Source of the DNA: Zelopaecilomyces penicillatus
Lineage: Eukaryota; Ascomycota; Sordariomycetes; Hypocreales; Pseudodiploosporaceae
Assembly (NCBI GenBank): GCA_005765155.1
Contig: VCCP01000005.1
Location: forward strand, 2,852,001 to 2,916,000
Direction: 5' to 3'
DNA length: 64,000 bases
Shown one piece after another: positions 12,353 to 24,679 of the stretch (position 1 is the stretch's first letter; each line of letters begins with the position of its first letter). The notes under the pieces are model-generated. The model saw only the letters and a list, made by a program, of their open reading frames with translations, was not told the DNA's origin and did not search any database. The position numbers and the translations under genes are program-made.

Positions 12353-14113
12353 CTAAATAATATGTGGATCAGCCCCTTGCTTAAAGATAAGATGAGGCTT
12401 CCTCTGCGCTAAATCTAAAATTGTGACAGCAAAGACACCGTTGGCCCAAGCAAACCAGCTGCGTGTGTATTGAGAGGCGTAGTTGACATCGACACTCTCA
12501 TGAATCAGGCCGCGTTTAGATGACTGTAAAACTAACTCGAGACAATCCATGATTTCTTCATCGTCATCCGATGTTTGCGCTTGCAGGAGGAGGCTCATTG
12601 GCCAAGCGTTCTTCATACCGATATGGGGTCCTGCAGTGATGTTAGCCAGATGCTTGAGTGACTTACGTGAGATAAGATCAGGAAACACACCTCCAATCCC
12701 CCTAAAATCTTCCCCAACCAGGTAATACGGGTTTCCTAATCTGTCCAATAACATTCTTCTTGTGTTTTGATAAATGGGGTCCTTGACATCACAAAAACCC
12801 ATTACTGGAAGGGCGAGAAGCGAGGGGTAGTTGGCGTCGTCCATCATTATGGAAGAGCCGTAACCATCAACTTCGTAGGCAAAGACCTCCCCATAATGTT
12901 TATGCTTCACTACTCCATGCTTCATCACACCGTCCCGCAGCGTCTTGCTCCACTGCTTCAATGTAGCAGACAAGACAGACTTGCCAGCACTGGCTAACGC
13001 CTTGGAAGCCCGTTCAAGTTCCACAGACATCATTGCGTTGGAAGGGATGAGGAAGCCAAGAATTGTAGAATCATCACTGGGCCGAAAGGCTGACCGAACC
13101 AATCCTGTGCCACCATGTAATGGGTTGCCAATGCCTTGCAAATTCAGAGTTTCGGTACCAGTGTTTGTCCATCGCTGAAACGTATACTCGTTTCTATGGT
13201 ACCTTCCCGTCTCCGCGTCAAATGTCGGCTGCGACTGTTGTTGAAGAACATCAAGAAGGCTATTCAGGGCGAGAAACCATCTTTCATTCAAGAATTCCAA
13301 GGTGCCTGTATGCTCGTGAAAATCGTTGGCTAAGGCAAGGAAGTGGGCTAAAGAGTCTAATTCATACTTGCATTCAAAAACGTTATCTGGTTCGTATATC
13401 GGATGCACCGTGTCATCTTGCCCATTAGATGTAATGGGCAGATTGCTGATGGGTGGAGGTTGAAAAGCATTGCAGTATGGTGACTCAATGACGTATTCGG
13501 ATTGCGTGTTAATAGCTCCAAGGATTAGGTCAAAAATAGCAGGATCCTTGTTAGCCAAGGCTTGGTATGGACGTAGCTGATTTGTCGAGTCTCGCAGCCA
13601 TTCAGCTATGATATCGCCGGTGATAATAAATGATTGTGGCCCTTCCCAAGCGCCGTTATACTGTGGATCACGGTGGCTATCAAGGCGAACAAAACTTGAT
13701 TCTTTGCCTCTTGTGTGAAATTTGACAGTGGTATCAGTCGTCGAAGGGAATGCGTTTTCAAAGAGCCGAGCAAGATCTGGATTCTTCATCTTTGAGGTCA
13801 CATCCTCAATCACCCTCTCAATTTCGTCTGACCGAAAGGTCCGGCACCGTTGGTCTGGACGCTGAAACGGTATAGCGAGTGGACCAGCACTCAGCGGACG
13901 ACTAGATAGTTTTGAGTACAAAACCGCTACTAAAATAAGAAAAAAGAAAGAACGCTAGACGCACTGCGGATAGGATGCGTAGGATGCATAGTTGGGACAC
14001 GCTTCCATCGACACTTGAAATGGTGCTTGATTCTCATTGTTTGATAAAACAGTGGCCAGATTCACACCACCTAACCCGAAAAGAATAAACAGAAATGCCG
14101 GGCGAGGAGACAT
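12353..14113 (-). CDS. Secreted GH125 exo-alpha-1,6-mannosidase, two exons
   Basis: Proposed CDS is join of 14113-13965 and 13901-12353 (minus strand), 565 residues, stop TAG at 12355-12353. GH125 enzymes are metal-independent, inverting exo-mannosidases that remove alpha-1,6-linked mannose from mannan or N-glycans. Residues 1-24 form a signal peptide (MSPRPAFLFILF...), so the protein should be secreted. The catalytic domain follows, with family landmarks ITGDIIAEWLRDSTNQLRPY, KYELDSLAHF (D232 is the expected general acid), MMDDANYPSLLALP and LIHESVDVNY (E518 is the expected base), then RSWFAWANGVF near the C-terminus. Cys40 and Cys69 may pair; NIT at 470 is a glycosylation sequon. The exon-2 open frame begins with TTG and its first in-frame Met would remove about 90 residues, so the upstream exon is needed. 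Joining restores YPHRPLSAGPL in frame, which agrees with my recollection of fungal GH125 N-termini. Base composition is normal, unlike all flanking DNA, with no in-frame stops. Family call is firm; the exon model is inferred. Confidence 0.93.
13902..13964 (-). other. 63-bp intron of the GH125 gene
   Basis: The donor reads GTGCGT (from 13964 downward) and the acceptor reads CTATCTAG (ending at 13902). The length is typical for filamentous fungi. Inside is a pyrimidine-rich run with T6 and a TACTCAA element near the acceptor that could serve as branch point. Read in the exon-2 frame the intron has a stop (TAG at 13957-13955), so it cannot be read through. A second AG (TTATTTTAG, about 13932) would break the frame. 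The hydrophobic residues that appear in front of exon 2 when it is translated leftward are only this pyrimidine tract. Confidence 0.82.
13965..14113 (-). other. Exon 1 of the GH125 gene (signal peptide exon)
   Basis: This 149-base exon encodes 49 residues plus two bases (CA) of a split His codon. It starts ATGTCTCCTCGC (A at 14113), and gives a short n-region (MSPRPA), a hydrophobic core (FLFILFGLGG) and a polar mature start (NNENQAPF). The likely cleavage is after VLS at about residue 24. It ends ACPNYASYASYP, and the split codon joins to exon 2 as HRPLSAGPL. It is a different frame from exon 2 and contains no stop before the donor site. It is too short to stand out as an open frame, so an automatic caller would miss it. 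Confidence 0.85.
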
Positions 14114-14390
14114 AACAACAAAGGACAACAAGTCAGGTCAGAGGGTTAAGCAAACCATTCCCTCAGCTAGTTGCTCGAAATCAGGGAACACACTGCGAAG
14201 AAAGAGTAGCCTTGATTAGGGAAGGGTTGGAAACATAGGGCGTATTTATTGATGACTTTTCAGAATGACCAGTGCAGTGTAAATGAGTTGCTGGAGTTGG
14301 TGGTGGGATGCCTTACAGGCACAGGTATATTTGGGGATACATACACGTGATGAGAACGCATTCTTCAGCACGAGAATAAGAGGCGAGCTA
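14114..14390 (-). promoter_or_regulatory. 5' flank and probable promoter of the GH125 gene
   Basis: This is 277 bases of normal-composition DNA between the proposed ATG and the TIR element at 14391. On the minus strand an AATAAATACG box lies at about 14251-14242, some 130 bases before the ATG, and is the best TATA-like candidate. A palindromic CACGTG E-box lies at 14344-14349. CT-rich stretches precede the ATG (e.g. TTCCAACCCTTCCC near 14235). Three small plus-strand frames here look like chance. No other gene is seen. Promoter role is inferred from position. Confidence 0.45.
14344..14349. promoter_or_regulatory. CACGTG E-box palindrome
   Basis: A perfect CACGTG lies about 230 bases upstream of the GH125 start codon. 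In fungi this hexamer is bound by bHLH factors (Pho4, SREBP and Cbf1 types). A single hexamer is weak evidence; no second copy was noted in the island. Confidence 0.25.
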
Positions 14391-14694
14391 TACCGTAAAC
14401 ACTCACAAGATTCGGACACCGCCAAGCCACGCTATAAGCCCTGTCGCTGCAGGAGGGCGGGACGCCCACAATTTTGAACAACGTTACCGCATTATTGGTT
14501 AAGGCGGTTCAGCACATCACATGCGATATGAAATAAAAAATTCTCAAGGAACTGGGACACAATTAGATTCTGATACTGGTTGTCACTTATACCGAACTTT
14601 GATTAACCATTATAAACTTAGTGTGAGGGGCAAATCCGGGACTTACAGTAGCTGCAAATGTGGATATGTCTGAATCTCGTGAGTGTTTATAGTA
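14391..14694. mobile_element. Short TIR element (MITE-like) upstream of the gene
   Basis: The left end TACCGTAAACACTCACAAG (from 14391) is matched by the inverted right end CTTGTGAGTGTTTA-like sequence reading CTCGTGAGTGTTTATAGTA up to 14694. About 24 of 28 bases pair. Both ends finish in TA, as expected for Tc1/mariner-type insertion. The 304-bp body has near-normal composition and no coding capacity, so it is a non-autonomous element. Three of the four mismatches put T or A in the right arm where the left arm has C or G. Its ends resemble those of the element at 11353-11596. Confidence 0.72.
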
Positions 14695-14758
14695 CTTATA
14701 GCTCTGTAGGTATAAGTGAAACGCGTAATATCTGTATATAAAGGAGAAACATATTATA

Positions 14759-15045
14759 ATATATATAAATAACTAATATATATAAATAACTAATATATAT
14801 AAATAACTAATATATATAAATAACTAATATATATAATAACTAATATATATAATAACTAATATATATAAATAACTAATATATATAAATAACTAATATATAT
14901 AAATAACTAATATATATAAATAACTAATATATATAAATAACTAATATATATAAATAACTAATATATATAAATAACTAATATATATAAATAACTAATATAT
15001 ATAAATAACTAATATATATAAATAACTAATATATATAAATAACTA
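14759..15045. repeat. 17-bp x 17 minisatellite next to the gene island
   Basis: The unit is ATATATATAAATAACTA. Seventeen units follow head to tail; units 5 and 6 (14827-14842 and 14843-14858) lack one A and are 16 bp. A partial unit continues to about 15052. The array starts about 65 bases outside the TIR element at 14391-14694, at the edge where composition changes from normal to extreme AT. Confidence 0.95.
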
Positions 15046-15052
15046 ATATATA

Positions 15053-17160
15053 GATAGATATATTAATATTATAATATAAAGTAATTTAATTAATATTATA
15101 ATTATTATTATAATTATATAAATTTATTAAAATTTTATTTTAAATAATACTTTATTAAAGTCTTAATTAATATATTAATATATTGGAATTTTTTAAAAGA
15201 TATATAAGATTATAATAATATAAATAACTTTTTTTTTAATATTTTAATTATGAAAATTAATATATATTATTTATATATTATAGCTTATTTTCTTATATTT
15301 TAATAAAGAAATTAAATATATTTCTTTTTATTAAAAATAATTATATTAATTATATTAATTATAATCTTAAAAAGCTAATTTATATAAATAAATAAGATAT
15401 ATCTAGTTTACTATTAAATATATTAAATTGAAAGCTTTTTTTATTTTTTTTATTTTTTTAAATTTTTTAAATAATTTATAATAATTAATTAATCGCTTAA
15501 ATTTATTTTATTATAATTTAATAATTAAGATTATATAATAAGCCTAAATTCTATAATTATATAATATTATTAGATATATATTAAAGGTTTAAAATTATAT
15601 AAAATTAGATTATAATTTTAAAGATAATCCTAAGCTTAGAATTACTTTTAAAAAGATAATTTAATAAATAAATTTATAATATTAAATATAATCTAATAAT
15701 AAGGATTATAATTTAAATTATAATTTATAATATATATATATCTTTAATTTTTACTTTTTTAATTTAAATCTTAATTAATTCTTAATATATATTTAATATT
15801 ATTATATTATTTATTATTATTAATTATATTAATATTTAATTTTTAATTATAATATTTTATATTTATTATTATTATAATAAATTATATTATTTAAAATATT
15901 TTAATTTATTTATTTATATAAATATTTTTAATAGGTTTATATTTTAAGAATTTATTAAATATTATATATTAATAACCCTTATTTAATAAATTATTATATA
16001 ATTTTAAATAATATTATTAATTATTTTATTAATTATTATAAATATTATTTGATTAATTCTTTTATTATTTATTATTAAGCTTGAAACTTAATATAAAAAG
16101 AATATAAAATTTAAAATTAAACTATAAAATAAATAAAAGGATCTCAATAAAATTATTAAATCTTATAAATTAAAATCCTTTATTAAATATTTTAGATTAT
16201 TTTAAATATTCTTAATTTAATTTAAGATTTATTATTAATTTTATCTTTATTAAATATAAATAAAATATATAAAAATATTTTATATTATAATATATTTAAA
16301 AAAGATTATTTTTAAATAATTTAAATCTATTAGAAAAGATTATATAAATAAATAAAAAGAAAATTATAATTAAAAAACTTATATAATTATATTAATATAA
16401 TTAATTTTAGATTATATTTTAAAATTTAAATATTATAATTATAATAAAATAAAATATATTATAAAAGATTATTACTAATTTTAATAAGAATAAAATTAAA
16501 ATTTAATCTTAAAAATATAATAAAGTATATATATTATAATAATAAATAAATAAACCCTAGCTATAATAAAAAGAAAAGAATAAAAATAAGAATAATCTAA
16601 AAATTATAATTATTTTATATCTTACTATATATTAATAATATATATAGGCTTTTAATCTTTTAAATACACTTTTTATAATATAAAAGATAATAAACCCCTA
16701 TTTATTAAATAATAAAATAATTATTTAATAATAAGATTTTCTTTTTATTAAAATAAGCCTTATAAAAAGCTTATTATAAAGATTAATTTTATTTAAAAAA
16801 TATCTTTTTTTAAATCTTTAATACTTTTAAAGGATTTAAAATTAGATTTTAAAAAGATTTATATATTAATTTAGCTTATATATAAATTAAATAAAAAGAA
16901 TTAATATCTTTTATAATAATAAAATTTAATAAATCTATTAAAATTTTAATAATTATAAATTAATATAATTTAATTAAATATATTAAATTCTAATTAATTA
17001 TAATAGCTTTTAATAATTAAAGCTAGTTATAAATTTTATATCTTTTTTTAAAATAATATTTTTAAAAGGTTTTAAAAGGGATATAATATCTTTTAATAGA
17101 TCTTTTAATAATAATTTTAAAGGATTTAAATCTTTGAGATTTATTAATATATATAAATTT
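15053..17160. other. Unassigned RIP-degraded DNA
   Basis: Extremely AT-rich, stops in all frames, almost no CA or TG dinucleotides. I recognise no LTR, TIR or protein domain. It is probably a decayed transposon but nothing in it identifies the class. Confidence 0.5.
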
Positions 17161-17164
17161 ATAT

Positions 17165-17400
17165 TATTATTAGGTGTATATAAAGTTAAAGAGATAATTC
17201 TTCTACCTAAGGTTTTCCTATATCTAATATAGCTATTTATATTGCCTTTTTTAATAAGAGCAGCTGCCTTAATTAATTAATTAACTGATTAATTAATTAT
17301 AGGCTTAATAGATAATAAAGTAATAAAATAATAAAGTAATAAAATAATAAAGTAATAAAGTAATAAAATATAATATATATTATATAATAATTACCCTTTA
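17165..17400. other. Less mutated patch and AATAAAGT microsatellite
   Basis: Bases 17165-17280 retain more G and C than the neighbours (ATTCTTCTACCTAAGG, GAGCAGCTGCC). A TAATAAAATAATAAAG-type microsatellite follows at about 17320-17370. This may be the edge of an LTR or a short relic. It does not match the LTRs described elsewhere in this window. Confidence 0.4.
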
Positions 17401-19692
17401 ATAGAAAATCTGGGATCTTTTATTATTCTTATTCTTATCCTTTAAATCCTTTATCTTTAAACCTAAAGTATTATTATTTTTGAATTTATTATCTATTTTA
17501 TTCTTAGCCTTCTTTTATATTAATCTATTTAATAATTTATCTAGATTCTTTAGCCTATTAAAAATTTTATTATTATTATTTACCTTTAATATCTATTTAA
17601 TTATAGCTAATCTTAAATTAGATTATCTTTTTATTATCTAATTATATAATTATTTAAATCTTATTATATCCTATATTAATATCTTAATAAATTACTTTAA
17701 TAATTTATTTTTATTTAAATATATAATTTATCTTAATTAAAATACTTCCTTATTTAAATATTAAACTTTTCTTATTTATCTATTATATTATATTATTAAT
17801 AATTTAATAAAATTATTTATTTATATAAAGATTATTTTAATCTAGTTTAATAAATATTTAATATTAATATACTTTTTAATTCTTTATAATAAATATAGTT
17901 TTTTTAAGATTAATTCTTTAGGTATAATTATTAAATTAAGGCCTTTTTATAATAATAAAATTATTATTTTAATTATTCCTTATAATATTATCTTTTTAAT
18001 TAAATATTTTTATTTTTTAAGGATTTATATAAGATTCTTATTATTTAATTATATAATTAAAATCTTAATATATTCTTTATACTTTTTATTTATAGTAAAA
18101 ATTATCTTTTTTATTAATAATATTAAAATCTTTTTAATTTAAATATATTAATTATTAATAGATATTATAAAAGTATTATTAATAAATAAAGTATAGATTT
18201 ATTTTATATTTAATTATTTAATAATTATTAATATCTTATTATAAAATTATTTTTTATTTATATTTATTAGAATTTCCTTAGTATAATTACTTTTATTTAA
18301 TTATATTATAATTTTAGCTTTTATTTATTTATTATAATTAAGTTTATTAAATATTTCTAGATATATAGTTTTTAATATAATAAAATTAATTATTAAATAA
18401 TCTAACTTTTTAATTTTTATTTAAGTAATAATAATTTCTTTTTAAAAGAATAATATTTTAAATAGAATTCCTATTATAGGAAATATTATCTATATTATAT
18501 AATTTATAATTATTATTAAAATATATTTAAAGATATAATATATTTTAATAATTCTGGTTGAATTATTATATATATTATTTATAATATTTCTAAATATCTT
18601 TATAATTTAAAAGGGTATTATATAATTAAATCGAATTATTTAATTTATTTTTATATATTAAGTATTCGATTTAATAATATTAAGCTTTTCTTTAATATCC
18701 TTTAGATTATATTATAAAATCTATTTAATTTTTATAAGTATTTATATTGTTTTATATTTTTAAATAATCTTATAGAATATATCTTTATATTTATTAAGGA
18801 TTATCCTAGTATATTAAAATATCTTTTTGATTATAGCTTTATAATAAGATTATTTTTTATTTATAAATAATTTCTAAAAAAAATTTAATAGTTTATATTT
18901 TTTATTTCTTAATTTATATTATTTAATTATAATAGTATTATTCTTATTAAAAAGCTTAATATTATTATTTTATAATTTATTTAATATCTTTAATTCTTTA
19001 AATAAGTTTATTATATTATTAGATATACTAGTAGTTTTATTAAATATATTAATTTTTATTTATTAATTTATCTATTAAATAAATAATTTCTTTAAATAGA
19101 TTTAATAAAATAATAAAATAATTAAATAATTAATTTATTAATTTTTATATTTTATTAATTAGGTTTTTTTTTTATAATATATATATCTTTTTAGCCTTAA
19201 ATATCTAGCTTATCTATTTTTTACTTTCTCTATAACTATTCTTATTTATAGCTAATAATAATATATATATATTTATTTTTAGAATTTTATCTATCTTTTT
19301 TTATTTTATTTCTTTTTATAGATAGTTTATTTATAATTCCTTAATAAAGTATTTCTTTTTATAATCTTTAATTAATTAAGCTATTAATTAAATTAATTCT
19401 TTTCTTTTTATTTATTTATTATATTTAATATTAAATCCCTTTTATTTAATTATATATTTAAACTATAGATATTAATCTCTTTTATTTTTTTTATTTTTTT
19501 TAATCTTTTATTTTTTTAGATTATATTTTTTTATTTAATACTTTATTAAATAAATTAAGTTTTAATAGCTTTAGATATAAATATATTATTAATATTATTT
19601 AATAAATTCCTTAATAAATAAATAAATCCAGTTTATATATTAGTAATCCTATTTAATTAAATATCTTAAAAGGATCTATTTATTATTATAAT

Positions 19693-20084
19693 TATTTATA
19701 AAATAGCTTATTTAATAATTTATATCTCTTATATAATCTAAGATATACCTTATTATCTACCTTAAATTTAATTAATTTATATTTCTGGTTATAGATATAT
19801 TTTATATATATTATTATTATATTTATAGTATAATTTATTTCTTTAATAAATAGATATCTTAAGGTATTTAATACTTTAATATTTATTTTATTAGAATTCT
19901 TTTATAAAGGATTTAATAATTTAATAGATTTAAATCCTATTATTAATTTATTTAATAATTTTTATATTAAAGTATTAATAGAATTATTTAAGGAATATTA
20001 TAAGGTTAGAATTATCTTTATTTATAATGTATCTAATATAATTAAATAATATCTTAAAACTAATTTTATAGTTTAGTTCTTCTT
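19693..20084 (-). pseudogene. Gypsy integrase C-terminus and chromo-type tail, fossil
   Basis: From 20084 downward the minus strand gives a nearly continuous frame of about 130 codons, interrupted only by TAA stops. It reads YSLNNSIN, then GFKSIKLLNP, then KFKVDNKVYLRLYKRYKLLNK. These match the LNNSxNxST..PxELxxGF region and the VYLRLHKGYxLPxK segment at the end of fungal Gypsy integrases, just before the GPFKV/IHPVxHxSxL tail. It marks the pol 3' end of the minus-strand element. Confidence 0.82.
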
Positions 20085-23000
20085 TTTAAATAATCTATTT
20101 ATTTATAGATAATATATAGTATTAAATATTAATTTTATTCTTAATATCTTAAAAAATCCTTTTTAAAAATTAAAAATAAACTTAATATTCTTATTATTAA
20201 TTATTATTTTAGATATACCTTAATTATATAATAATAATAATCTTAGCTAGATTTCTATTTATTATTTAATTATATAATAAACTAATCCTAGGATTAATAT
20301 AGACTTTCTATTTTATTTATAAATTATTATTATTATTATATTAAAGGGATATTTATAATCTAATACTTTTTAAAATAAATATAATACTTTTTTTAATAAT
20401 TCTATAATAAAGTTAATAGCTATTATATAAAAAGATTTATATAAAATAATTATTAACTATAACTTATCTAATAATTCTATATAATCTATTAAATTTTCTA
20501 AATATACTTTATAATAAAAGATTTATTATCTAGTTTATTTTATTATTAAATAAAATATTAGATCTTTTAATACTATTATAGTTTTATATAAGCCTATATA
20601 AATTTTTTAATTATAAGCTTTAATTAATATAGTTTCTATATAGTTTTATAATAATTTAATTAATATTAAGAATATTATTATATCTCTACTTTTAAGGTTT
20701 AATAGGATTTAATTATAGCTTAAAAAAGAATTTAAAAGAAAATATTATATATATTAAAAAGTCTTTATTAAATTAATCTATATAAAAAGAGATAAATATA
20801 TCTTTAATAATATATTTATTTATATATATAATAGAGTTAATTAATCTTAGATTATTATTCTTTTTTATAATAAGGAAATAAAGGTTTTAATATAGAATAT
20901 AAGATTCCTTTAATATATCTCTATTTAATCTATTTTTAAATAGTTTAATAATCTTTTCTTTAAATCCTTTAAGGATAAATATTAAACCCTTTTATTATAT
21001 ATTATATTCTATTATTTTAATTATTATAACAAAGCTAATTAAATGGTTTATCTTTTTATATTTAAATTAATCTTAAATAAATATCTTTTTTTATTATAAA
21101 AAAAGTTATATAAAGATTTTTAATTTCTTTAATATTAAGATTTTATTAACTTTATTTAATAATCTTATTAAATAAATGTCTATTAATCTTAAATTATATT
21201 TTATATTAAAAACCCTTTTTATAAGATATTTTAAAAAAGGATTTTATTTTAATTAATATTAGATTTAAAATAGTTTTATAGCTTTTTAATTTAAATTATT
21301 AAAAGGAGTTAAATTATTAAAAGAAATATTATTAATAGATTAGATTTTATTAATTTTCTTTTTATACATTATATTAATATTAATATCTTTAGCCTTTATT
21401 AAATATTATATTTATTAATATATTATTATATATTTATTTTTTTTAAAAATCTTATTAAATATTTTATAGTTTTTTTATAGCTTATTTTATCTTTTAAACT
21501 AGATAATAAAAGATTAAAAAGATTATTTTTATATTTATTAATTTTAAAATAGAAAATCTTAATATATTAATATATTATTTTCTTTTATTAAATAAGAATT
21601 ATTAAAAATAAAGAAATTAATTAAAGATTTAAATCTTTTAATAAATTTATAAATATTTATTTTAAATCTTTATAAAGATTTAATATAGATTTTATTAAGA
21701 ATAATGATTTCTTTTAAAAGTTTAAATCTCTTAATAAATCTATAAATATATTCTTTAAATCTTAATAATAGTTTCTAATAAAAAATAATAGAATTATTTT
21801 CTATTTCTTAATATACTTTATTAATAATAAAGTTATAATTTAAATATCTTAAAATTAATATTTAATATATAAATCTTTATTTCTTAAATATTAATTAAAA
21901 ATTAATTTTATAGCTTTTATAAAAGTTATATTAAAAATAAATAATATTAAAATTTTATTTAATATTATATATATCTTTATATTTATTTAAATATTAATTA
22001 TATAAAATTAAATTATAATTTTATTAAATAATTATATAGATTTTATTAAAATAAAATATTATTATTATAATATCTAAAATAATTATTAAATTATATTATT
22101 AAATAAAAGATTTAAAAATTAGATTCTTTTTAAATTAATATTAATTAAAGCTTTTAATTATTTAGATTTAAAAGATTTTAATTAAATTAGAATCTATAAT
22201 AATTCTTAAATTAAATTTAAAAAATAATTTAAAAAATAATTTATTATAATTATAAATATTAGAAAGTCTTTTATATAAAAATCCTTTTTTTTATAATAGA
22301 TTTAAATATATTTATTATTTTTAAAGTGTTTTTATTAAAGCTTTATTTAATTTTAAGAAAAGCTTTTTTAATAATCTAGAAATTAAAATAATTTTTATAT
22401 TCTTAATTAATATTATTTATTATTATAAATATAAAAAGATCTTTTTCTTTAATTATATTATTATAAGATATAATTTAAATTCTTTAAATATAAAATTAAA
22501 AGTATTAAATATATTTTTATATTTTATAGGATTAATTATATATTTATTATATTATAAAAAAGCTATTTTAATAAAGCTTAAAGAAATATATTTAAAATAA
22601 GATAATATTAAGATAGTATTTATATTAATTAAATAAATATTAATAATATATATTATTATTTTCTTAAATATCTCTTTATTTATATTTAATATAAATATTT
22701 ATAGATTCTAAAACTCTTTTAATATTAATATCTTTATTAATATATTTAATTCTTAATTATTTATATTATTAAATTATTGTATAATAATTTATATATCTTT
22801 AAAATTTTTAATTAAAATCTCTTTAAATTATATTATTATATTTAAAATTAGAATAATAAAATCCTTAAAAATAATTAATAATTCTTTTTTATATTATATC
22901 TTAATAGATCTATTTTTTAATATTAAAAGATATTTATAAATATCTTTTTATATTTATTTTCTTAGATTTATATTCTTAGATTTTTATAATATAATATATT

Positions 23001-24679
23001 TAATAGGTTTATTAAATAAAGGAGTTCTTAAAGCTAGGGTTATAATACTTTTTTTAGTATTTAATATATTGATAATCCTAGCTTTTTTTTTCTTTTTAAG
23101 CTTATCTTTTACTTTAACCCTTTTATAAATAGCTATATTAATACTTATTATATTAATACTTATTTATAAAGATTTATTTATTAATCTAATTTAGTTTTTA
23201 AGAAAGATAATTAAATTATTATTTATTAAAGTAATTTCTTATTTATTTTTTAAGCTATTTATAATAGGTTTTTTAAAGAGTTTATTAAAAATAGATAATT
23301 TTATTTTTAATCTTAAAGAAATAGTTTATAATAGTCTTTTATAATATATTTTTTAATTATAAATTTAATAGATTCTTTTTTATTAATTATATAATAATAG
23401 ATTTAATAATATAAAATAAATAATATTTAATCTAATATATAATTAAATATTAATAATTATTTTTATAATTAAGATATTAATTTATAAGAATTAAAGGAAT
23501 TAAATCTTTATAATTAAAAAACTTAATAAAAAAAGCTTTTATATATTAATTATATCTATTAAATCCTATTAATTTATCTTTTTTTATAATCTTATATTAA
23601 TAAAGAAAATAATTATCTTTTATTTTATAATATTAATATTTATTCTTATAATAATTTTAATATTAATTAATATTAATTAATATTATAAAAATATATTATA
23701 AATATCTAAAGATTTTTATTATTTATTAATAGATTAAATAGGTTATTAAAGTCTTTATTTTAAGATAAAATAGTATTTATTTTAATTTATAATATTTTAT
23801 AATATTTTATAATTATTTATTATTATAAATATATTTAAAATATTATATTTTTATAGCTTAAAATTTATTTATTTTATTATAATATTTAAAGCCTTAATTA
23901 TTTATTAAGGATTATTATTATTATTAATATATAATAATTAAAAACTATTAATTAATCTATTTATTATATTATTTATAGATTCTTTATTTTTAAGGCTATA
24001 TTTTAATTAATCTAGTATTCTTTTTTTTAGATTTAAGCTTTTTCTTTATTAAAAATATTTTCTTATAAATAAAATAATTTAATAAAAAAAAAGGTTTATT
24101 ATATAATAATCCTTTTTAATATATTTCTTTTTTAATAATATTTTATATATAATTAATAATTATCTTATAATTTAATATATAAAAGCTTTTTATAAAAAGT
24201 TATAGTTTTTAAATATTTATTTTATAATAAATAAAAAAAGACTTTTTATATATAATAGCTTTATATAAAAGACTTTTTTTAGTTTAATATTAGGACTCTT
24301 TTTTATAGGTATTTCTATTAATTTAATTATAATAATATATTTTATAAGATTTTAAATCTCTTTTTATTATATTTTTAAATTTATTTAAAAATATTAGATT
24401 ATTAATTTTTATTTTAAGATTTATATTTTAAAAGTAATATCCTTTTACTTTCTTTTTATAAAAGTTTATTTATTAAATAATTAATATTTTATTTTATTAA
24501 TAATATAATCTTAATTTATAAATGATAAATTTAATTCTTTTTTAAAAAGAAGTAATTATAAAGAATTTATTTATTAAATTAATAAATTCTATAATATTAT
24601 ATTTATTAAATAAATAATTAAAAGATAAGATTAATATAATAATTAATAATTAAATATTTAATATTATAATTAATTATTT

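Noticed and set aside
12767..13428. Four plus-strand open frames of 65-102 codons
   Set aside because: They lie antisense inside the GH125 coding sequence and show no domain; shadows of the real gene.
13922..13957. Hydrophobic stretch (FFFLILVAVLY) upstream of the long frame as a membrane anchor, possibly through a frameshift in the T6 run
   Set aside because: It is the intron pyrimidine tract. The spliced model with a signal-peptide exon needs no frameshift and restores the expected N-terminus.
14037..14477. Two plus-strand open frames (60 and 64 codons)
   Set aside because: One is antisense to exon 1 and the promoter; the other crosses into the TIR element. No domain or conserved motif.
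14584..14718. CACTTATACC / GGTATAAGTG as ends of a further 135-bp element
   Set aside because: Only 10 bp pair and the span crosses the end of a better-supported TIR element; may be chance.
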